From: an uncultured Ruminococcus sp.
GTDB taxonomy: Bacteria > Bacillota > Clostridia > Oscillospirales > Ruminococcaceae
Reading direction: 5' to 3'
Assembly: GCA_937894495.1 (NCBI GenBank)
Contig: CALCRR010000389.1
Coordinates: forward strand, 1 to 31,144
Length of the DNA: 31,144 bases
Translations under genes and position numbers: made by a program
Shown: piece after piece, positions 8,429-15,325 of the stretch
How the letters are laid out: every line of letters starts with the position of its first letter
Numbering within the stretch: position 1 is the first letter of the stretch
Notes under the pieces: model-generated
The model's input: the letters and a program-made list of their open reading frames with translations, nothing else
The model's database searches: none
What the model was told of the DNA's origin: nothing

Positions 8429-8457
8429 TTTTGTGCCTTGAGCTGGGGCTCTGCCCC
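8429..8457 (-). repeat. Leader repeat with hairpin before the cellobiose phosphorylase gene
   Basis: Reverse complement of the mannanase leader repeat (4137-4165) with two mismatches, in the same orientation relative to its gene. It contains GGGGC-TCT-GCCCC and ends 56 bases before the ATG. In between is an AT-only palindromic tract (AATTAATTTTTAAATTAATT). Confidence 0.55.
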
Positions 8458-8467
8458 TTGAATGACA

Positions 8468-8490
8468 AACTTTGATCAACTATCAAAGTT
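8468..8490. repeat. Hairpin AACTTTGAT / ATCAAAGTT
   Basis: A perfect 9-bp inverted repeat with a 5-base loop, in the 253-base space between the lipoprotein gene and cellobiose phosphorylase. It could be an operator or a weak transcript end. There is no T run after it on the minus strand. Confidence 0.4.
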
Positions 8491-8597
8491 ATATAGCTAA
8501 TTTCCAGCCACTAGCTTTCTGGTTATCCAACGACTGGCAGCAGTCTTTAAAATCGTGTATTTGTGCGTGCTACCGCATAATTTTGTAAAACGGTTTT

Positions 8598-8625
8598 CTT
8601 ACCTCTTACTTCTTACCTCTTACCT
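8598..8625. repeat. Heptad tandem repeat, CTTAC(C/T)T x4
   Basis: Four consecutive 7-base units, CTTACCT, CTTACTT, CTTACCT, CTTACCT, ending exactly at the base before the stop codon of the lipoprotein gene on the minus strand. An AAAACGGTTTT palindrome lies just before it at 8587-8597. Confidence 0.75.
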
Positions 8626-9507
8626 CTAAAAGCGACTATCAGGGAATTTCTCCGAAATTTCCCCGTCGCTCCATGCGGCGTAGAGCACCTCGCCGTCTAT
8701 AATGGCAATGCTGAAATCGTCGCCCTTGCGGTCTCTCAGCTCATACTCCAGCTCGTTCATAAAATCGCCGCCCTCGCCCTTGTGGTGCATTCTCGACTCG
8801 GGCAGGCTGTCCTCGTCGGTGCGCTCCAGTATCTCTACGGCTTTTTCGTAAGCCTGCTTTGCGTCAAGCAGCACCTGCCGCCTGCGCATTACCTCACTGC
8901 CGTTTTCTTTGATATCGTAGATCACGGGCTTGCCGTTTTCATATCTCACTGATATTATGGCGTCTGCATAGTTATCGCTGTCGTTTTCGGGAGTAACTCT
9001 CAGCCGCAGGGTAACGTCTGTAGCCCCTGCTATCTCCTCGGTCTTAGTGCCCAGGTCGATAAAGTCTATCTGCGCTTTTTGGGGATAGTCGGCATTAAAA
9101 AGCAGCTTGTCCCAGCCCCTTTGTATAAGGCTGCTGCTCATAAGCTCCTCAGCTTTTTCGGTGTCCCCCGTTTCGAGGTATCCCAGCCAGAGCTCCACTG
9201 CGGCACGGGCGTTATCAATGTTGGCTTTTTCGATCTCCACAGCGGTCTTTTCGCTGTCCTCTGCCGAGCTTTCTTCATCGAACGCACGGGCAATGTCCTC
9301 ACCGACGCCCTCACTGCTATCGTCCTCTTGGGAGCTGATATCCTCGCTGCTGCTTACCTCGCTGTCGGCGCCGACCTCAGCCGCTGTCACAGTTTTAACA
9401 GAGCTTTCTTTTTCAGAGCTCTCACTGCTCCTGCCGCTGCAGCCTGCCAGCAGCAATACTGCGCAAAAAGCTGTCAGCCACCCACGCCCAACGGCTCCTG
9501 CAAACAC
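8626..9507 (-). CDS. Lipoprotein of unknown function
   Basis: I recognise no named family beyond a secreted lipoprotein. The hydrophobic stretch LTAFCAVLLLAGC ends in a lipobox with the Cys at the mature N-terminus. A low-complexity Ser/Glu region of about 80 residues follows and could span the wall. The C-terminal 190 residues look like a DUF4878/NTF2-like globular domain (a helix with ALELWLGYLETG-type character, then a strand-rich part). The open frame allows a GTG at 9540, but that lies inside the upstream gene. I prefer the GTG at 9507, six bases past that gene's stop, which leaves a normal 23-residue signal. Neither start has a good ribosome binding site, so translational coupling to the aldose epimerase gene is likely. 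NTF2-like assignment is tentative. Confidence 0.7.
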   Translation of the reverse strand: MFAGAVGRGWLTAFCAVLLLAGCSGRSSESSEKESSVKTVTAAEVGADSEVSSSEDISSQEDDSSEGVGEDIARAFDEESSAEDSEKTAVEIEKANIDNARAAVELWLGYLETGDTEKAEELMSSSLIQRGWDKLLFNADYPQKAQIDFIDLGTKTEEIAGATDVTLRLRVTPENDSDNYADAIISVRYENGKPVIYDIKENGSEVMRRRQVLLDAKQAYEKAVEILERTDEDSLPESRMHHKGEGGDFMNELEYELRDRKGDDFSIAIIDGEVLYAAWSDGEISEKFPDSRF

Positions 9508-9512
9508 AGCGC

Positions 9513-10526
9513 CTACTCGGTGAAGAACCTCTGCCAGCACTTAAAGGTCTCGCCTTTTTTGAGCTCTCTGTAGCCTGTCACCTCATTGGGCAGCTCCAGA
9601 TTAGGCGAATTTATCATAGCCGTCATAGGCTCGGGGCAGAAATAACCCTTATCGCCGTCATGGTTCCACATATTCCAGAACTTGAATTCCTTAGATACCT
9701 CGTTGAGCAGCACATGACCGCTCTTTATATCGCTTATCACTGCGCCGTTAAAGGGCTTGCCCTTGTAGGTGTTTTTAACGGCGGTGTACATATCGTTCTC
9801 TATCTTCTGTCCCACAGGCACCTTTGTGCCCTCTTTGTACTCCTTATCCCAGTCAGCCAAAGGCAGCAGTCTTTCGGTGGGCAGGCATCTCAGGTTGAGC
9901 TCACACTTTTCGCCCACGGGCACGCTCAGTCTCATATCAGCCTCGCTTCCGCCGTCTTTAAGCGGTGCGTTTATGCAGGTATGGGTGCATATGCTCACAG
10001 GCAGCGCCTTGTCGCTGTTTGAGGTCAGGTATATCTCCTGCAAAAGCCCGTCTTTAGAGAGGGTGAATGTATAGGATATCTTGAAATCCACAGGAAAATA
10101 CTCATACATCTCGTCATTCTTATCGTGGGTGAATGAGGTTATCAGCACGCACTTGCCGTTATCCTGCGAATAGCATTCGATCTCATGCGCTCTCTTATGC
10201 ACCCAGCCGTGGATAAAATTATCGAATTTCGGCTCATTTATGGGGAAGTTATACACCGCGTCGGAGGTCTTTAAAACGCCCTTATCAAAGCGGTTAGGCA
10301 GATAGAGGGTGGGCAGACCCCAGATCTCTCTCTGACCGTTGATAGTTTTCATCGAAACAAACTTCTTGAACCTGAAAACCTCCAGATCGTTAGCGTCGTC
10401 CCTCATTCTCAGCACAGCCGAGCCCACTGACGGCGCAATGATGACCGTATACTTGTCCGACTGCATTTTAACGCAGTCAACGCCCTTAAATTTAAAATTC
10501 AGATCTATCTTATTCAAGATCCCCAC
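9513..10526 (-). CDS. Aldose 1-epimerase-like protein (galactose-mutarotase fold)
   Basis: Probably interconverts anomers of a sugar or sugar phosphate. The 337-residue product is one long beta-sandwich with family-like blocks: GLPTLYLPNR (about 70-79), FIHGWVHKRAHE (about 104-115) with the first conserved His, THTCINAPL with a second conserved His, and PEPMTAMINSPN near the C-terminus where the family carries its Glu base. It is cytoplasmic, with no signal. Cellobiose phosphorolysis releases defined anomers, so a mutarotase close to cellobiose phosphorylase makes sense; that link is inference. It has its own promoter with an operator-like palindrome at the start site, and GGAGTGGGG is its ribosome binding site (10532-10540 region). 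It is upstream of and coupled to the lipoprotein gene. Confidence 0.85.
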   Translation of the reverse strand: MGILNKIDLNFKFKGVDCVKMQSDKYTVIIAPSVGSAVLRMRDDANDLEVFRFKKFVSMKTINGQREIWGLPTLYLPNRFDKGVLKTSDAVYNFPINEPKFDNFIHGWVHKRAHEIECYSQDNGKCVLITSFTHDKNDEMYEYFPVDFKISYTFTLSKDGLLQEIYLTSNSDKALPVSICTHTCINAPLKDGGSEADMRLSVPVGEKCELNLRCLPTERLLPLADWDKEYKEGTKVPVGQKIENDMYTAVKNTYKGKPFNGAVISDIKSGHVLLNEVSKEFKFWNMWNHDGDKGYFCPEPMTAMINSPNLELPNEVTGYRELKKGETFKCWQRFFTE

Positions 10527-10571
10527 TCCTTACTTAATAATTCCCTGTCTGCGCTCTCCTGCTTACAAAGG

Positions 10572-10584
10572 CGTAAACGTTTTA
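10572..10584. promoter_or_regulatory. LacI-type operator candidate at the aldose epimerase start site
   Basis: GTAAACGTTTTAC is a near-perfect palindrome around AAACGTTT. It covers about +4 to +16 of the transcript from the promoter at 10595-10623, the usual place for a repressor of sugar genes. Similar palindromes lie at 2462-2470 and 8587-8597. Confidence 0.5.
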
Positions 10585-10594
10585 CATTCATTTT

Positions 10595-10623
10595 ATTATA
10601 ACATATTCAATAAAATATATCAA
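10595..10623 (-). promoter_or_regulatory. Promoter of the aldose epimerase-lipoprotein pair
   Basis: On the minus strand TTGATA (10618-10623) and a perfect TATAAT (10595-10600) are separated by 17 bases, about 70 bases before the ATG at 10526. Confidence 0.78.
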
Positions 10624-10681
10624 GGGCTTTCAGAGATTTTTTGTACATTTTAATAAAATATTCTTATTATCCCTGTGTATA

Positions 10682-10709
10682 TTTACGATAAATAGGCTCA
10701 TAATAAAAT
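10682..10709 (+). promoter_or_regulatory. Candidate promoter of the DUF378 gene
   Basis: TTTACG (10682-10687) and TAAAAT (10704-10709), 16 bases apart. A GAAAGGA ribosome binding site follows at 10735-10741. Confidence 0.45.
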
Positions 10710-10751
10710 CAGAAACGGCGAAATAACGCTGTGAGAAAGGAATGATATAAA

Positions 10752-10961
10752 ATGCTGGACAGAATAGCGCTTGCCCTTCTGATAATCGGCGGAATAAACT
10801 GGGGTCTGCTGGGACTGTTCGAGTTTGACCTGGTAGCCTTTATTTTCGGCGGACAGGCAGCGATACTTTCAAGGATAGTCTACGTGCTGGTAGCAGCCTC
10901 GGCTATCTGGTGCATCTCACTGTTCTTCAAAGAAAAGGAGCTGCTCCCGAGCAGGGCATAA
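10752..10961 (+). CDS. DUF378 small membrane protein
   Basis: A 69-residue protein that matches the DUF378 pattern: a first TM helix (4-23) containing IGGINWGLLGLFEFDLV, a glycine-rich turn, a second TM helix (37-59) with RIVYVLVAASAIW, and a short charged tail. The family is widespread in bacteria and has no established function. It stands alone, divergent from the aldose epimerase promoter region. Confidence 0.85.
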   Translation: MLDRIALALLIIGGINWGLLGLFEFDLVAFIFGGQAAILSRIVYVLVAASAIWCISLFFKEKELLPSRA

Positions 10962-11315
10962 ATTTTGATAAGTCCCACTCCAGAAGCAAGAATACAGAAG
11001 CAAGAAAAGGTTGTCTGCTTTGCGGACAAATTTTAAATTCGCCGCAGACACACCTCGCTCTTGCCTTTGGTGATCTTTGCATACTCCCAAGGAGTCGGGG
11101 CAGGAGGGTCTCACGGTTGTGCGGCGAACGGGCTTGCAGCGCATCCAAGGTCTTATAAAAAGTCATGCGCTGTACCGCTTTCGCCGTACCCATGACCGTG
11201 TAAGAGCTTTTGTGAGATCCCCCTGCACCGGCTCTTTGCGTTTTTTAAGAAGCAGGAAAGCCGCAGCCGCACAGTTGAGCGCATAGTAATTTCCACAGAA
11301 TTTTCACATTTTCTG
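10962..11315. other. Gene-free stretch with strong RNA-like secondary structure
   Basis: No credible gene. From 10990 to 11068 the arms GCAAGA/TCTTGC and AGGTTGTCTGC / GCAGACACACCT can pair into a long imperfect hairpin. From 11107 to 11221 three nested stems appear: GGGTCTCAC (11107-11115) with GTGAGATCCC (11212-11221), AAG-TCTTA (11148-11156) with TAAGA-CTT (about 11201-11210), and GTCATG/CATGAC plus GTAC/GTAC around CGCTTTCGCC (about 11162-11194). I see none of the conserved cores of tmRNA, RNase P, SRP or 6S RNA. No clear promoter or T-run terminator bounds it. Confidence 0.45.
10982..11006. repeat. Heptad-phase repeat, AGAAGCAAGAA x2
   Basis: Two identical 11-base copies 14 bases apart (10982-10992 and 10996-11006). 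On the minus strand they read CTTGCTT units in heptad phase, like the array at 1-16. Confidence 0.6.
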
Positions 11316-11344
11316 TTTACTTTTTGTACATTTTGTGGTATAAT
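11316..11344 (+). promoter_or_regulatory. Promoter of the YitT-family gene
   Basis: TTTACT (11316-11321) and a perfect TATAAT (11339-11344) with a 17-base spacer. The leader of about 70 bases before the ATG at 11424 includes a small GCACC/GGGTGC hairpin near 11390-11405. Confidence 0.7.
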
Positions 11345-11423
11345 ATAAGCAAGATGTTAATGGCCGACTTTTTTTAAGCCGAACAAAGCGCACCTTTCAG
11401 GGTGCAGAAGATGGGAGTTCACT

Positions 11424-12284
11424 ATGAAACAAAGAATAAAACGAGCACTTATCACCGTGCCTGCCGTCTGTCTGGCGGCTTTCATGATGGCACTCAACAA
11501 CAAGACCTTTGTCAGCACAGGGGGTCTCTACCCCGGGGGAGTCACGGGACTGACCATACTTATACAAAGGCTGTTTTCCATGTCAATGCATATCGAGCTG
11601 CCATTTACGGCGGTCAACCTGGCGCTCAACTCCATACCTGTCTACATAGGCTTTCGCTACATCGGCAAGCACTTCACCCTTTATTCCTGCCTTATGATAG
11701 TCCTCACCAGCGTATTCACCGACCTTATACCCAGCCGCACCATAACCGAGGACGTTCTGCTCATTGCAGTTTTCGGCGGAATAATCAACGGCTTGGCGAT
11801 AAGCCTTTGCCTTAACATGGGTGCGACCTCGGGCGGCACCGACTTCATTTCAATATTTATGTCCGAGCGCAGCGGTTTAGACTCCTTCAACCTGATCTTA
11901 GGCTTCAACGCAGTTATCCTCTGCATTGCAGGCATAATGTTCGGCTGGGACCACGCTTTGTATTCTATAATCTTCCAGTACGCCTGCACAACTGTCATTC
12001 ATATGCTGTATAAAAAATTCCAGCAGAGCACATATTTTATCGTAACCACCAAGCCCCACGCAGTTTCGAGAGCTATCTACGATATCACAAATCACGGCGC
12101 TACTATCCTCGAAGGCGAGGGCTCCTACGAGCACTGCGAGCGCAACGTGGTCTACTCGGTAGTCTCCGCCGCCCAGTCAAAAAAGGTGGTCAACGCCGTC
12201 AAATCCACCGACCCCGAAGCCTTCATCAACGAGGTCAAGACCCAAAGACTCCGCGGCAACTTCTACCAGCCCAAGGAGGATTAA
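11424..12284 (+). CDS. YitT family membrane protein (DUF161 + DUF2179)
   Basis: The 286-residue protein starts with five or six TM helices (about 10-190). The conserved N-terminal block MMALNNKTFVSTGGLYPGG and the following GVTGL stretch match YitT proteins, and the repeat NMGATSGGTDF lies between helices 4 and 5. The last 85 residues (about 200-286) are a soluble DUF2179 domain (ferredoxin-like), starting IVTTKPHAVSRAIYD. The family is thought to be a membrane transporter or sensor, but no substrate is established. It is monocistronic, with its own promoter. Confidence 0.9.
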   Translation: MKQRIKRALITVPAVCLAAFMMALNNKTFVSTGGLYPGGVTGLTILIQRLFSMSMHIELPFTAVNLALNSIPVYIGFRYIGKHFTLYSCLMIVLTSVFTDLIPSRTITEDVLLIAVFGGIINGLAISLCLNMGATSGGTDFISIFMSERSGLDSFNLILGFNAVILCIAGIMFGWDHALYSIIFQYACTTVIHMLYKKFQQSTYFIVTTKPHAVSRAIYDITNHGATILEGEGSYEHCERNVVYSVVSAAQSKKVVNAVKSTDPEAFINEVKTQRLRGNFYQPKED

Positions 12285-12290
12285 CGGGGG

Positions 12291-12311
12291 GTTGTGAGTT
12301 GTTTGTTGTGG
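12291..12311. repeat. Heptad tandem repeat, GTTGTNN x3
   Basis: Three consecutive units, GTTGTGA, GTTGTTT, GTTGTGG, six bases after the YitT stop codon. It is directly followed by an imperfect hairpin (12310-12337, GGGAG/CTCCC plus A/T pairs) without a T run. This is the left flank of the accessory island. Confidence 0.55.
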
Positions 12312-12410
12312 GAGATTTTTTTGAAAAAGATCCTCCCCCAGTAAACAGCCCGCAAACTCAGCTGCTGATCCTTTTTAGTTTTTATTAAGCTGTCAGCAAA
12401 TTATTTTGCG

Positions 12411-13757
12411 TCAGCGATAGCAGCCTGAGCAGCCCTCCACCAACGCAGGCGCATAAGATGCCCCGAAAAGCTCGATTTTATGGGCTTCTTTGTCGCCCTC
12501 CACATTGCACTTTTTCGGAGTTTCATCATCGCCCGAGAAGTGCAGATACCAATCGAAGGAGTTCTCATTCACCACTATTTTTTCTACAAATGCTTCGATA
12601 ACTGCCTCGGGAATATCCTCATCGAAGTCGAAATTAGTGTACCGTTCAAGAGCATATCTCAGCAGAGTGATACGCTCGTTGTAGTCGGGAACATCACTTG
12701 TCTCTGTGACTTTCTCCGTGGGCGAAAGCTCGCATATCTGCTCCTGCAAAGAAGCTATCTGCGTATCGACTTCCGACTTCATGTTCATGAACTGCTCTTT
12801 GGTTATCTCATCGTCAGCCCTCATAGAGATGAGTTTGTTCAGACGCTTTTCCAGTTTTTCAAGCTCGGCTTTTTTCTGTGCGATGAGTTCGGTATTATCC
12901 TCAGTGACCTCTTCATCGTCGATGTGCTTTTCAAGCATCTCCTCGGCGATATCAAGTATCCTGTCGGTGTTCCTCAGAAACTCACGGAACAGGTTCTTCG
13001 CCATGAATTGTAACTTCCAGCCGGGTATCATCTGCGAAGTACAGATACCCTCCGTGGGCAGTCCCTTTTTCAGCCTTGTCCTAATAGTTCCGTTGCGTAT
13101 CTGCGAGTAGCACATATACCCGTACTGCGTACCCTTTGATGTGGTGTGCCATACCTTGCGATTGAATGTGCATCCGCAGGAGCATACCAGAAGCCTGCAC
13201 CATACGTCCGAAACGGGCTTCTTGCCCTTTTCCTTGCGACCTGTCTTGTTGGCAGGATTTTTCAGCCTTTTACTTTCCATTATCTCTTGCACCCTGTTGA
13301 ATTCCTCCAGCGTAACGATAGGTTCGTGTCTGCCATCAACTCGCAGACGATCTATCTCACCGAAATTGTTGATCTTCTTCTGCTCCAGAAAGTCGGGAGT
13401 GAACTGCTTGTGGTACTCCAGTATGCCTGCGTAGAACGGATTTTTGAGTATCTTGCTGATGTTTGATTCGTACCACCTGGTCTTGCCCATAGCAGTGAGT
13501 ACACCCTCTTTTTCAAGCTCGAACTGAATCTGCCTTACGCCCATACCGTCCAGATACCAGTCGTATATCTTCCGTACCGTCTTAGCCTGCTCGGGATCAA
13601 TAACAAGTTCTTTCCCGACCCTGTTGTAGCCGAGGATATTTCCGTTGCCGTAAAACACGCCGTTCTCCATAGAAGTCTGCTGACCGCTTTTCACTCGGAT
13701 AGAAGTCTTTCGGCTCTCGTCCTGTGCAAGGGTCGCCATTATTGTGAATAGTTCAAA
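12411..13757 (-). pseudogene. Serine recombinase remnant lacking the catalytic domain
   Basis: Large serine recombinases move integrative elements by cutting att sites with an N-terminal Ser. Here the N-terminal resolvase domain of about 150 residues and its catalytic Ser are gone. The readable homology begins in the long helix after that domain (LLLFELFTIMATLAQDES), then comes the recombinase domain (VFYGNGNILGY, about 115 residues), a zinc ribbon with CSCG and later Cys residues, a coiled coil (about residues 295-370 of the open frame) and a C-terminal tail. The open frame runs to 13841, but its first 28 codons are antisense to the gene at 13818. The first usable Met codes for MATLAQDESR. 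It cannot recombine DNA by itself, and at most could still bind DNA. Confidence 0.8.
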
Positions 13758-13817
13758 TAGTAACAGATAATCAGCAGCCAAATTCGACACATTATAAATA
13801 CTACGGAGGATCTCATA

Positions 13818-14234
13818 ATGAGCAGATACGAAAGCGAACAAGTTGCATATAGCCCGCTGAAAAAGAAAAATGTGCCGATATGGAAAATCGACACAAATTC
13901 AATGACAGTCACACACTTCAATGCTGATACGCAGACCGAGGAAAGCAAGACATACACCACCGACTTCATCAGGTATCATCTTCATTTCTCTGACAGCCAT
14001 TGCCCCGACAGGCTTCGCAGGCTCGTCAATGATGGCAGGATAGAGCTGTACCTTGATGATATGGAACTGAAAGTTAGTGAAGCTATCTCACGTCAGGTAG
14101 AGCTTTGGAAGCAGACTGATAGTTGCTATCACAAAGCTGTCCTCAGCGGTGATGCAGAGAAAATGCTCGGTCTGGAGAACTGCTTCGTCTATATGGCAAG
14201 AGAAACTGTGTTTGAGTGTATGGTTTATATTTGA
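13818..14234 (+). CDS. TnpV-like transposon-associated protein (tentative)
   Basis: A 138-residue protein. The last 75 residues (RLRRLVNDGRIELYLDDME ... FVYMARETVFECMVY) follow the layout of the small TnpV proteins carried next to serine recombinases in Clostridial elements: an RxxLLxxG-type helix, an acidic turn, a long helix and a closing AREIVxxExVY-like helix. The first 60 residues are different and unrecognised, with a basic start and a strand-rich middle. It has a good ribosome binding site (GGAGG at 13805-13809). Its 5' end overlaps the antisense extension of the recombinase remnant. TnpV similarity is by pattern only; a plain hypothetical protein is the alternative. Confidence 0.6.
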   Translation: MSRYESEQVAYSPLKKKNVPIWKIDTNSMTVTHFNADTQTEESKTYTTDFIRYHLHFSDSHCPDRLRRLVNDGRIELYLDDMELKVSEAISRQVELWKQTDSCYHKAVLSGDAEKMLGLENCFVYMARETVFECMVYI

Positions 14235-14238
14235 TCGT

Positions 14239-14268
14239 TAACGGCTGTGCCTTCGGGTGCAGCCGTTA
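14239..14268. terminator. Hairpin between convergent genes
   Basis: A perfect 9-bp stem, TAACGGCTG (14239-14247) with CAGCCGTTA (14260-14268), enclosing a CTTCGG-containing loop. It has only a weak T run and serves the convergent TnpV-like gene and the third gene of the McrBC operon. Confidence 0.55.
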
Positions 14269-14273
14269 TTAAT

Positions 14274-15293
14274 TCAAGTAATATCTTTGCTTATGAGTGA
14301 GATAAGTCGCTTTTTTATACTATTAAATTCTGATGAAATATCACTTATTCTTCTTTGTACGATATAATAATTGATTGTATGGTATTCGTCTAATTCTGGA
14401 ATATATTCACTGTATGGGTTTTGGTTACAGTATTCTTCATATTCTCTAATTGTATCATCAGAGCAATACGGTTTCCCGAGAAGATCTTCATAATAGAGGA
14501 TCTTATCCCATACATCGTTTTTCCAGCCACCATAACCATCAGGTTCACAATATCCCCTGTAGAACTGCATGATTTCGGATATTTGCTTATCCGTTTCATC
14601 AATATACAGAAGCAATGAAGAAAAATCTGTAAGTATTCTGGGGCTACCATTAAAGAGAACGCTCATTTCAGCCTTTGATATTTCTGGATTATTGTGGCTA
14701 ATCTTTTTTGGACAAATATCAAGTTGATAATCAGGCAGTTCATATTTCTCTATTGCTTTAAGGATGTCTAACTTTCTTGAATAAACTGTATCATTTATTG
14801 AATTGGGATTATTATGATTTATTGTTTCTTTAAGTTCTTGTGTGCTGTCATCAATTTTTTGTATAACTTCATCTACCGCCATATTGGTATTTATACGTGT
14901 GGTGGTATCAATTTGATTTACATAATAATCATTGATAACCTGTAACACCTGCATAATAATAGAACTAACCATATTTTTCGCACCAGAAGTCTTTGCAGAA
15001 GCGTAGTTTGTAGCTTTTATCAAAATGTTTTTTTCAGACTCTTTTCTTTGTTGCTGTGTTCCACGAAAGAACATAGTAAGTTCAACCGACATATTATCTT
15101 TTATATATTCTTCTAATCCCTGAAAATCAAATTCATCAGAAAGAGAAACATTCTCAAATTCTACTCGCTTATTGTCAAGCAATTCATTTATCCTATCGCA
15201 TAATGCTTTTATTTGGTTTTTGCTTTTGATTTTATCATCAATACCATCAAAAGCTTTGAAGAGAAGCCATGAAATAAAGTTTTCTGTAAACAT
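14274..15293 (-). CDS. Unrecognised third gene of the McrBC operon
   Basis: I do not recognise the 339-residue product. It is soluble, largely helical and charged. A helical N-terminal region (1-125) contains SWLLFKAFDGIDDKIKSKNQ, then comes an Asn-rich linker (about 145-175), then a distinct C-terminal half rich in Tyr and Trp (YCEPDGYGGWKNDVWDK about 245-261), ending in a helix. There is no TM segment or obvious nuclease motif. It follows mcrC by 32 bases on the same strand with a GAAAGGG ribosome binding site, so it is very likely co-transcribed. It is visibly more AT-rich than mcrB and mcrC, which suggests a separate origin. The helical N-terminus resembles adaptor domains of bacterial defence NTPases; that is a loose impression. 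A role in McrBC defence is inferred only from position. Confidence 0.75.
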   Translation of the reverse strand: MFTENFISWLLFKAFDGIDDKIKSKNQIKALCDRINELLDNKRVEFENVSLSDEFDFQGLEEYIKDNMSVELTMFFRGTQQQRKESEKNILIKATNYASAKTSGAKNMVSSIIMQVLQVINDYYVNQIDTTTRINTNMAVDEVIQKIDDSTQELKETINHNNPNSINDTVYSRKLDILKAIEKYELPDYQLDICPKKISHNNPEISKAEMSVLFNGSPRILTDFSSLLLYIDETDKQISEIMQFYRGYCEPDGYGGWKNDVWDKILYYEDLLGKPYCSDDTIREYEEYCNQNPYSEYIPELDEYHTINYYIVQRRISDISSEFNSIKKRLISLISKDIT

Positions 15294-15325
15294 TATCTTG
15301 CCCTTTCTTTGATACTAATAGAGAA

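Noticed and set aside
8598..8625. CRISPR-like array
   Set aside because: The units are 7 bases, directly adjacent, with no spacers.
10917..11286. Several open frames of 69-88 codons in the gene-free stretch after the DUF378 gene
   Set aside because: They overlap each other on both strands, lack ribosome binding sites and coincide with strong hairpins. An RNA or repeat explains the region better.
10962..11315. tmRNA, RNase P, SRP or 6S RNA
   Set aside because: None of their conserved cores could be found, so no named RNA is claimed.
12310..12337. Possible terminator after the YitT-family gene
   Set aside because: The stem has bulges and no T run follows on the plus strand, so it is noted only as a hairpin next to the heptad repeat.
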